DNA from: Deferribacteres bacterium
GTDB lineage: Bacteria; Chrysiogenota; Deferribacteres; Deferribacterales; Geovibrionaceae
Assembly: GCA_023395255.1 (NCBI GenBank)
Contig: JAEWZN010000011.1
Coordinates: forward strand, 278,859 to 342,858
Length of the DNA: 64,000 bases
Direction of reading: 5' to 3'
Shown here in pieces: positions 44,691-51,475 of this stretch (positions are counted from its first letter, which is position 1; each line of letters opens with the position of its first letter). Both the position numbers and the translations under genes were made by a program. The notes beneath the pieces are model-generated. The model made no database searches, was not told the origin of the DNA, and saw nothing but the letters and a program-made list of their open reading frames with translations.

Positions 44691-45761
44691 ATGGATGAAC
44701 TTGATAAACACCGACAGGAAATTGACAGGCTGGACGCCGAGATACTCAGACTTCTGAACGCACGCGCAAAAGAAGCCATGAAGATCGGCGAAATCAAGAA
44801 GGAGCTGGGCAAGCCCCTTTATGTTCCCTCGCGGGAGAAGCAGATTTATGAGCGTCTTTCAAAGATAAATGACGGACCTCTGCCGTTTGAAGCCGTCCGC
44901 AGGGTTTACAGGGAGATTATCTCCGCCTCGCTCTCGCTGGAAAAGCTACAGCGAATCGGCTATCTGGGGCCGGAGGGAACCTTCACCAACCTCGCCGCCA
45001 TAAAGCAGTTCGGCTTATCCGCCGAGCTTATCCCCATGCGCAGCATACCGGACGTTTTTGACGCTGTGGAAAGGGGCAGGCTGGACTACGGCATTATCCC
45101 CGTGGAAAACTCCCTCGAAGGGGTGGTGAACCATACTCTGGACATGTTCGCCGGTTCATCCATCAAAATCTGCGGCGAAGTGTATCTGGAGATCAACCAG
45201 AACCTGATGAACCAGTCCGGCAGGCTTGAGGATGTGCAGAGGATTTACTCGCACCCCCACGCCATACCCCAGTGCAGGAAATGGCTGTCGGAGCATGCGG
45301 CGGATATTCCCCTTTATGATGTGGAATCCACAGCAAAAGCCGCCGAAATAGCCTCCAAGGATGCCGGGGCGGCTGCCATCGCCTCCGAAATGGCTGAGAT
45401 ATGCTATAACCTGAAAATAATTGAGCGCAGCATAGAGGACATGCCGAACAACTACACGAGATTCATCATCATAGGCGGCTTTGAGCCCCTGCCCACGGGC
45501 AATGACAAAACCTCGATGGTTTTCAGCATAACCCACAAATCAGGCTCGCTTTACAAAGCTCTTGAAGTATTTGCCTCCAAGGGTATAAACATGACTAAGA
45601 TCGAATCCCGCCCTTCAAAGAAACAGGCGTGGGAATATGTTTTCTACGTGGACACTGACGGCCACAGGGACAAAGAACCCCTGAAAGCCGTGATAGACGA
45701 ATTTGCAGAAAACGTAACCCACTTCAAAGTGCTGGGTTCATATCCCAAGGGGGAAAAATGA
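44691..45761 (+). CDS. pheA: Bifunctional chorismate mutase/prephenate dehydratase
   Basis: A 356-residue P-protein. The AroQ-type chorismate mutase is at about 1-85 (RQEIDRLDAEILRLLNARAK). The dehydratase is at about 90-270 (YLGPEGTFTNLAAIKQF, GIIPVENSLEGVVNHTLD, NNYTRFIIIG) and the ACT regulatory domain at about 280-356 (HKSGSLYKALEVFASKGINM, then TKIESRPSK, which binds Phe). It is the first gene of an operon leading to all aromatic amino acids. The hisC start overlaps its stop (ATGA). Confidence 0.97.
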   Translation: MDELDKHRQEIDRLDAEILRLLNARAKEAMKIGEIKKELGKPLYVPSREKQIYERLSKINDGPLPFEAVRRVYREIISASLSLEKLQRIGYLGPEGTFTNLAAIKQFGLSAELIPMRSIPDVFDAVERGRLDYGIIPVENSLEGVVNHTLDMFAGSSIKICGEVYLEINQNLMNQSGRLEDVQRIYSHPHAIPQCRKWLSEHAADIPLYDVESTAKAAEIASKDAGAAAIASEMAEICYNLKIIERSIEDMPNNYTRFIIIGGFEPLPTGNDKTSMVFSITHKSGSLYKALEVFASKGINMTKIESRPSKKQAWEYVFYVDTDGHRDKEPLKAVIDEFAENVTHFKVLGSYPKGEK

Positions 45762-46849
45762 TAGATTACGCGAAACTCGCAGGTAAAGAGATTCAGGGTT
45801 TAAGCCCTTATGTGCCCGGAAAGCCGATTAAGGAACTGGAAAGAGAGCTGGGCATAGAAAAGGCGGTGAAGCTCGCCTCCAACGAAAACCCGCTGGGGCC
45901 TTCACCTAAAGTCATCAAGGCTGTGGCAGATTTTCTGCCGGAGATGTCCCGCTATCCTTACGGCGATGTGTTCTATCTCCGCACCAGACTTGCCGCTAAA
46001 CTGGGCATCAGCGCTGACAGACTTATCTTCGGTACAGGCTCAAACGAAATAATAGAGCTTGCCATGAGAACCTTCCTCGCCCGTGACGAACATGTCATGA
46101 GCCCTTCGCCCTCTTTCTCCGTTTACGGAATAATAGCTCAGGCGATGAGAGCCTCATGCAGATGGATTCCCGTAAGGAGCGACTTCTCCTTCGATTTTGA
46201 TGCCCTTGCGGCTAATATAGATGACAAAACGAGAATCATATTCCTCGGCAACCCTAACAACCCCACGGGAACATATTTCAGCCAGGAAGCCCTTGAGGCT
46301 TTCATGAAGAAGGTTCCCGCGGAGACCATAGTTGTTCTGGATGAGGCGTACTGCGAATATGTCGATGCGCCGGACTTCCCCGACACGCTTAAAATGCAGA
46401 AAAGCTACCCTAACCTCATGATTATGCGCACCTTCTCCAAGGCATACGGACTGGCGGCGCTCCGCGTCGGCTACTGCATAGCTGATCCCATCGCCATAGA
46501 CATGATGAACCGTGTCCGCCAGCCATTCAACACCAACATGGCAGCGCAGATTGCAGCGGAAGCCGCACTGGAGGACACCGACCACCTCAAAAAAGTCATC
46601 CGTGAAAACCGCATGGGTAAAGCTTACCTTTACGGCGAGTTTGAAAAACTCGGTTTTGAATATATACCCACTCAGGCAAACTTCATCCTCGTCAAAACCG
46701 GCGAAGGGGAGAGAATCTTTAAAGAACTGCTGAAAAAAGGGGTGATAGTGCGCTATCTCGGCCCCGGACTGAAAGACTACATAAGGGTTTCCATCGGCAC
46801 GGAAGAAGAAAACAAAGTATTCATCGAACAGCTTAAAGCTGTCCTTTAA
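45758..46849 (+). CDS. hisC: HisC-like aminotransferase, likely aromatic
   Basis: A 363-residue PLP enzyme of the HisC subfamily (KLASNENPLGPSP, IFLGNPNNPTGTYFS, DEAYCEYVD, and the PLP Lys in TFSKAYGLAALRVGY). HisC-type enzymes handle histidinol phosphate and phenylpyruvate or hydroxyphenylpyruvate. Being within the pheA-tyrA operon, a role in the final transamination of Phe and Tyr is likely, perhaps with a dual role in His synthesis. No other his genes are in the window. Confidence 0.9.
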   Translation: MIDYAKLAGKEIQGLSPYVPGKPIKELERELGIEKAVKLASNENPLGPSPKVIKAVADFLPEMSRYPYGDVFYLRTRLAAKLGISADRLIFGTGSNEIIELAMRTFLARDEHVMSPSPSFSVYGIIAQAMRASCRWIPVRSDFSFDFDALAANIDDKTRIIFLGNPNNPTGTYFSQEALEAFMKKVPAETIVVLDEAYCEYVDAPDFPDTLKMQKSYPNLMIMRTFSKAYGLAALRVGYCIADPIAIDMMNRVRQPFNTNMAAQIAAEAALEDTDHLKKVIRENRMGKAYLYGEFEKLGFEYIPTQANFILVKTGEGERIFKELLKKGVIVRYLGPGLKDYIRVSIGTEEENKVFIEQLKAVL

Positions 46850-46861
46850 GGGAGCATAAAG

Positions 46862-47878
46862 ATGATAATTGTACTGAAAAAAGGCGCAACAGACGAACAG
46901 GTAAATCACGTAGCAACCAAGCTTACGGAATACGGTTTTCAGACCCATATATCAAAAGGCACGGAAAGAACAATCATCGGCGCAATCGGCGATGAGAGAA
47001 CCCTCCGCGACAAGCCCCTCTCCTCCATCCCCGGAGTTGAAAAGGTTCTACCCATCGTAAAGCCCTTCAAGCTTGTGAGCAAGGATTTCAAGGCAGAGCC
47101 CACAGTAATCGACATTAAGGGAATAAAAATCGGCGGCGAAAATGTGGCTGTAATGGCAGGCCCCTGCTCCGTGGAGAACAGGGACATGCTCTTTGCAATA
47201 GGCAAAAGGGTCAGCGAAGCCGGAGCCAAAATCCTCAGAGGGGGAGCATTCAAACCCCGCTCCTCGCCATATGCTTTTCAGGGTCTCGGCGTTGAGGGGC
47301 TTAAATATCTCCGTGAAGTGGCTGATGAGTACGGCATGCTTGTAATCACCGAGATGATGGACCCCAGAGACATGGACGACATCCTCAAATACACCGACAT
47401 AATCCAGATCGGCGCGCGCAACATGCAGAACTTCCGCCTCCTGCGCGAGCTCGGAACAATAAAAACCCCCGTTATGCTTAAACGCGGCCTCTGCGCAACT
47501 ATAAAAGAGTTCCTCATGGCGGCGGAATACATAGCAGCCGGCGGCAACCACCAGGTTATCCTCTGCGAAAGAGGGATCAGGACATACGAAACGGAAACAA
47601 GGAACACCCTTGATCTCTCCGCTGTACCCGTTGTTCAGGCAAACACCCACCTGCCCATCATAGTTGACCCCAGCCACGGAACAGGCAGGAGAGACTGCAT
47701 TCTTCCCATGGCTCAGGCCGCTGTGGCCGCAGGAGCGGACGGTGTTATGATCGAGGTTCACAACTGCCCTGAGGATGCAATGAGCGACGGCGACCAGTCC
47801 ATAGTTCCCGATGATTTCGACATCCTTATGAAAAGGATGAAAATAATCGCCGAAGCCATAGGCAAGAAAATAAGCTGA
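46862..47878 (+). CDS. aroF: DAHP synthase, type I-beta with N-terminal regulatory domain
   Basis: A 338-residue protein starting MIIVLKKGATDEQVNHVATK (about 1-70, ferredoxin-like FL domain that confers Tyr feedback in Thermotoga). The barrel has VMAGPCSVENRDML, ILRGGAFKPRSSPYAFQGL, the metal Cys in AGPCS, His in HGTG (DPSHGTGRRDCI) and the Glu in MIEVHNCPEDAMSDG. It condenses erythrose-4-phosphate and PEP, the first step of the shikimate pathway. Gene spacing to hisC is 12 bases and to tyrA 2. Confidence 0.96.
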   Translation: MIIVLKKGATDEQVNHVATKLTEYGFQTHISKGTERTIIGAIGDERTLRDKPLSSIPGVEKVLPIVKPFKLVSKDFKAEPTVIDIKGIKIGGENVAVMAGPCSVENRDMLFAIGKRVSEAGAKILRGGAFKPRSSPYAFQGLGVEGLKYLREVADEYGMLVITEMMDPRDMDDILKYTDIIQIGARNMQNFRLLRELGTIKTPVMLKRGLCATIKEFLMAAEYIAAGGNHQVILCERGIRTYETETRNTLDLSAVPVVQANTHLPIIVDPSHGTGRRDCILPMAQAAVAAGADGVMIEVHNCPEDAMSDGDQSIVPDDFDILMKRMKIIAEAIGKKIS

Positions 47879-47880
47879 CG

Positions 47881-48708
47881 ATGGCTTTAAAATCCATAGG
47901 TATCATAGGCCTCGGTCTGATAGGCGGCTCCTTCGCAAGAGCCTTCTTCGATCGGGGTCTTTGTGTATACGGGCTTGACGGCTCTTCCACCGCACTGGCG
48001 GAAGCCGCAGGGGCTGACATATTCACCGCCCTGACGGACGAAACTGATCAGTTTCTGGCTTTTCAGCCGGAGCTCATATACATCTGCGTTCCGGTGGAAG
48101 CCACAAAGTCCGTGCTGCGAACCCTCGCTGAAAAAGGGGTGACAACCCCCGTAACAGACGGCGCGAGTACCAAAACATCGGTCTGCTCCCTTGCGGGCGA
48201 ACTGGGTCTGAACTTCTGCGGCGGTCATCCCATCGCAGGGCGTGAGGTTTCGGGTTTTTCAGCATCACAAAACGGACTGTTCGAAGGCGCTGTGCATGTC
48301 CTCACCCCCGTTGCGGAAGGCTTTCCCGAAGGCGACCTGAAAGCTCTCCATGAAGAAATCGGCATGCGGGTAACTGTGATGACCGCTGAAAGGCATGACC
48401 TTGTATTCGGCGCCATAAGCCACCTGCCCCACGTTACCGCCTTTTCCCTTGTGGAGGCGGTGAACCTGGTATGCCCCGAAGCTTTCGCATATACAGGCGG
48501 CGGGTTTAAGGACTTCACCAGAATAGCCGCCAGCAACCCACGCATGTGGACTGACATATTTCTGGATAATGACAAAAAAATCATAGGACTCATCGATGCC
48601 TACATAGACTTCCTCAGAACATGGCGGGAGGATATAGAGGCTAAAGATGAGGACAAAATATATAAACGCATAGAAGAAGCCAGCAGCATCAGGAGAGGCA
48701 TAAAATGA
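47881..48708 (+). CDS. tyrA: Prephenate dehydrogenase
   Basis: A 275-residue NAD(P)-dependent enzyme. It has a Rossmann motif GIIGLGLIGGSFARAF, VTDGASTKTSVCS, GGHPIAGREVSGF with the active-site His, and SHLPHVTAFSLVEAV. It converts prephenate to 4-hydroxyphenylpyruvate (or arogenate to Tyr). It lacks a C-terminal ACT domain. The stop overlaps the aroA ATG (ATGA). Confidence 0.95.
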   Translation: MALKSIGIIGLGLIGGSFARAFFDRGLCVYGLDGSSTALAEAAGADIFTALTDETDQFLAFQPELIYICVPVEATKSVLRTLAEKGVTTPVTDGASTKTSVCSLAGELGLNFCGGHPIAGREVSGFSASQNGLFEGAVHVLTPVAEGFPEGDLKALHEEIGMRVTVMTAERHDLVFGAISHLPHVTAFSLVEAVNLVCPEAFAYTGGGFKDFTRIAASNPRMWTDIFLDNDKKIIGLIDAYIDFLRTWREDIEAKDEDKIYKRIEEASSIRRGIK

Positions 48709-49988
48709 TCACTTTCGGACAGATCAAATCAGTCAAAGGGGAAATCACGGTTCCGGCGGACAAATCCATAACTCACCGCTCCTTCATGCTCGGCGCTATG
48801 GCAGAAGGGAGCACAAGGGTGACAAACCCGCTCATGTCCCGCGATACCATAGCCACAATGAACGCAATGAAAGCCCTCGGCGCGGAATTTCTCACTGCCG
48901 AAAACGGTTTCATTGTTGTTTCCAAAGGCTACAGATTTTTTCAGGAACCGAGTGACGTAATCAACTGTGACAACTCCGGCACAACAGCAAGGCTCATCAG
49001 CGGGCTCATTGCTCCCGCAGGGGTTTACGCTGTCCTCACCGGAGATGACAGCCTCCGCAAGAGACCGATGAAAAGGGTGATCAAACCCCTCTCCATCATG
49101 GGGGCAAGGATGGAAGCCGCCTCCAACGGAACACTGCTTCCCCTCTCCATCCTCCCCGCTAAAATGCACCCGGCGGACATCAAAGGCGAAACCAAGAGCG
49201 CGCAGGTTAAGAGCTCCGTCCTTCTGGCGGCAGCCCAGATTGAGGGGCGGACGACATATACCGAACCCGCGCCCACAAGGAACCATTCTGAAATAATGCT
49301 GAAAAGCTTCGGTGCGGATATTTCCGTAAACGGAGGCACAGTTATAATAAACGGCGGCAGACCGCTCACCGGAACCGATGCGGCAGTGCCCGGAGATTTT
49401 TCTTCTGCTGCTTTCTTCATCGGTGCGGCGCTCATTTTTGAAGGTTCGGACATAACCATCAGAAATGTCGGCCTCAATGAAACCAGAACAGGGCTCCTCA
49501 CCGCCCTTGCCTCATTCGGCGTAAAGTTTGAGCTCAATTATTATGAAAATACAGTGGAGCCCATGGGCGACATCCACATAAAACATCAGTCATTCAGCGG
49601 CGGCAGAGTGGACGGGGATCTGGTGGCGAACCTGATCGATGAGCTTCCGCTTCTGGCGTTTCTCGGCATGTTTGCCAATTCACCCGTTGAAATAAGGGAT
49701 GCCCACGAGCTGCGGGTAAAGGAATCCGACCGCATAGCCTCAACACTCTACAACCTCCGCCAGCTTGGCGCAGAAACCGAGGAGTTTGAGGACGGGATGA
49801 AGATATATCCGCTGAAAAAAGAACCTGTTCAGGCGCATCTCCGCTCCTTCTTCGATCACCGTATAGCTATGCTCTCCATCCTTATGTGCAAGCGTTTCGG
49901 GGAGAAGGTTTCTGTTGACGAGACAGAAAGCGTTGATGTATCTTTTCCCAACTTCGCAAGCATTCTGGAGCAAACAGAAGTTAAGTGA
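48705..49988 (+). CDS. aroA: 5-enolpyruvylshikimate-3-phosphate synthase
   Basis: The 427-residue enzyme has VPADKSITHRSFMLGAMAEG, the NCDNSGTTARLISGLIA loop with the Gly/Thr region where glyphosate acts, DDSLRKRPMKR and VKESDRIA. It makes EPSP from shikimate-3-phosphate and PEP. It closes the tight aromatic part of the operon; 805 bases of repeat separate it from cmk, where normally the genes are close. Confidence 0.97.
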   Translation: MITFGQIKSVKGEITVPADKSITHRSFMLGAMAEGSTRVTNPLMSRDTIATMNAMKALGAEFLTAENGFIVVSKGYRFFQEPSDVINCDNSGTTARLISGLIAPAGVYAVLTGDDSLRKRPMKRVIKPLSIMGARMEAASNGTLLPLSILPAKMHPADIKGETKSAQVKSSVLLAAAQIEGRTTYTEPAPTRNHSEIMLKSFGADISVNGGTVIINGGRPLTGTDAAVPGDFSSAAFFIGAALIFEGSDITIRNVGLNETRTGLLTALASFGVKFELNYYENTVEPMGDIHIKHQSFSGGRVDGDLVANLIDELPLLAFLGMFANSPVEIRDAHELRVKESDRIASTLYNLRQLGAETEEFEDGMKIYPLKKEPVQAHLRSFFDHRIAMLSILMCKRFGEKVSVDETESVDVSFPNFASILEQTEVK

Positions 49989-50057
49989 GTTTCCGCTGAA
50001 GCAGGATACAGGCGGCTTGCATAAAATACTTTTAAAAATAACAATGTATATATTTGC

Positions 50058-50150
50058 ATAAATCCTCCCCCACCCTCCTTTACAAAAGGAGGGGGTTTTA
50101 CTTTTAGCGTCAACAGCTTCCCCCTTTATAAAAGGGGGATTGAGGGGGGG
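50058..50150. repeat. Two CTCC/GGAG palindromic repeats
   Basis: The first is CCCTCCTTTACAAAAGGAGG at about 50073-50092; the second, CCCCCTTTATAAAAGGGGG, at about 50120-50138. Both resemble 5890-5936. Such palindromic intergenic elements are common in environmental bacterial genomes and are probably spread by transposase-like activity. Confidence 0.6.
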
Positions 50151-50225
50151 GGTTGATAAAGATGAATAAGCCGGTTACTGTGTTTGTAACTCCACGAACG
50201 TAATTGCGCTGCGCGAAGCGAAAGA

Positions 50226-50485
50226 GTGCGCAGCACAGCGAATGCGGGCAGCGCAAACGCAACCAAAGCAGCAAACAGCTTTGCTGTGCAGGCTGCGTGT
50301 GAGGCAAAACAACACGATGTTGGTTTTGCCGAACTATCATAAGACAGAGATTGCTTCACCCCGTCGGGGTTCGCAATGACATAAACAACTCCATGGACGG
50401 AGTTGCGCCGTGCGAAGCGAAGCCTTGCTTTGCAAGGCGCGAGCGTGTGAAGAAACGGACAGGATGTGCCGTTTCTGAACTATCA
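50226..50485 (+). repeat. Structured repeat, copy 1 of a 289-bp tandem duplication
   Basis: In order it contains GTGCGCAGCACAGCG and a hairpin with arms GGCAAAAC and GTTTTGCC enclosing ACACGATGT-like loop (50303-50330), then GAACTATCATAAG. Next is an ATTGCTTCACC module (50350-50380) and a hairpin CAACTCC/GGAGTTG (50386-50405). GTGCGAAGCGAAG, hairpin GCCTTGC/GCAAGGC (50422-50438), GCGCGAGCGTGTG and hairpin AGAAACGG/CCGTTTCT around ACAGGATGT (50450-50475) follow, with GAACTATCATAAG at the end. The copy at 50515-50774 differs at only about 5 positions. Confidence 0.9.
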
Positions 50486-50514
50486 TAAGCCAGGCACATG
50501 GATGTGCCCGTGGA

Positions 50515-50774
50515 GTGCGCAGCACAGCGAATGCGAGCAGCGCAAACGCAACCAAAGCAGCAAACAGCTTTGCTGTGCAGGCTGCGCGTGAGGCAAAACA
50601 ACACGATGTTGGTTTTGCCGAACTATTATAAGACAGAGATTGCTTCACCCCGTCGGGGTTCGCAATGACATAAACAACTCCATGGACGGAGTTGCGCCGT
50701 GCGAAGCGAAGTCTTGCTTTGCAAGGCGCGAGCGTGTGAAGAAACGGACAGGATGTGCCGTTTCTGAACTATCA
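50515..50774 (+). repeat. Structured repeat, copy 2 of a 289-bp tandem duplication
   Basis: Nearly identical to 50226-50485. The visible differences are GCGAGCAG for GCGGGCAG, TGCGCGTG for TGCGTGTG, ATTATAAG for ATCATAAG, AAGTCTTGC for AAGCCTTGC (a G-C to G-U-type change inside the stem) and an altered end (CACAG). It ends 20 bases before the cmk ATG. A short hairpin with GGCACATGGATGTGCC lies between the copies at 50493-50508. Confidence 0.9.
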
Positions 50775-50793
50775 CAGTAAGGGCAGAGGTTTA

Positions 50794-51468
50794 ATGAGTT
50801 TTCAGGTTGCCGTTGACGGCCCCGCAGGCAGCGGGAAAAGCAGTGTTTCAAAACTTATAGCGAAAAAATACGGTTTCACATACCTTGACACCGGCGCAAT
50901 GTACAGAGCATGCGCATATATCAGAACGGCATTCGCCGATGATGACACTTCCTTCATAAAAATCCTTGAAAATACAGATATGCGTTTTGAACCTTCCCCT
51001 TCGGGACAACGTATGTTCATAAATATCGCCGGAAAGGAGACGGAAGTCACAGACATAATCCGCACACCTGAGATAACGGCAAAAGTCGGCGAAATTTCCG
51101 CAATGCCGGATGTGCGCCGCCTCATGACAGCCAAGCAGCAGGAACTTGCCGAACGCGGAGAGGTCATAATGGAAGGGCGCGACATAGGCACGGTGGTTAT
51201 GCCGGAGGCGGATGTTAAGTTTTTCTTCACCGCCTCACCCACTGAGCGAGCAAGGCGCAGACAGGCCGAATGGCAGACAAAAGGCGTGGAAGTGCCTCTG
51301 GAACAGCTTGAAAACGATATTCTCAAAAGAGACGAAATGGATTCGTCCAGAACCGAAGCCCCCCTGAAAAAAGCCGATGACGCACTGGAATTGGACACAA
51401 CTGGCTTGACAATAGATGAAGTTATATCAATAATGTCTGCTGAGATTGAAAGGAAACGAAAGGCCTGA
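50794..51468 (+). CDS. cmk: Cytidylate kinase
   Basis: The ATG at 50794 (GGGCAGAGG just upstream) gives 224 residues; a longer in-frame start would begin inside the repeat. The P-loop VDGPAGSGKSSVSK, YLDTGAMYRA, VIMEGRDIGTVVMPEADVKF and the DSSRTEAPLK motif are typical. It phosphorylates CMP and dCMP. It precedes ispH-rpsA as in Firmicutes and delta-proteobacteria. Confidence 0.96.
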   Translation: MSFQVAVDGPAGSGKSSVSKLIAKKYGFTYLDTGAMYRACAYIRTAFADDDTSFIKILENTDMRFEPSPSGQRMFINIAGKETEVTDIIRTPEITAKVGEISAMPDVRRLMTAKQQELAERGEVIMEGRDIGTVVMPEADVKFFFTASPTERARRRQAEWQTKGVEVPLEQLENDILKRDEMDSSRTEAPLKKADDALELDTTGLTIDEVISIMSAEIERKRKA

Positions 51469-51475
51469 GGTTTTA

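Larger units (their letters stand above)
49989..50793. other. Repeat-filled gap between aroA and cmk
   Basis: No protein gene is supported. The 805 bases consist of two CTCC/GGAG palindromes (50058-50150), a partly matching arm with GCTGCGC and GCGCAGC hairpin (50209-50235), and two tandem copies of a 260-base structured repeat (50226-50485 and 50515-50774), separated by 29 bases. The last 19 bases hold the cmk ribosome site (GGGCAGAGG). Small in-frame stretches on the minus strand here are copies of repeat, not genes. Confidence 0.8.

Noticed and set aside
50337..50648. Small frames (for example 103 and 82 codons) on the minus strand within the aroA-cmk gap
   Set aside because: They are translated repeats; two copies give nearly the same peptide because of the tandem duplication, and none has a ribosome site.
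50226..50774. Repeat block as a CRISPR array
   Set aside because: Only two copies of a 260-base unit exist, without short regular repeats or spacers and no cas genes.
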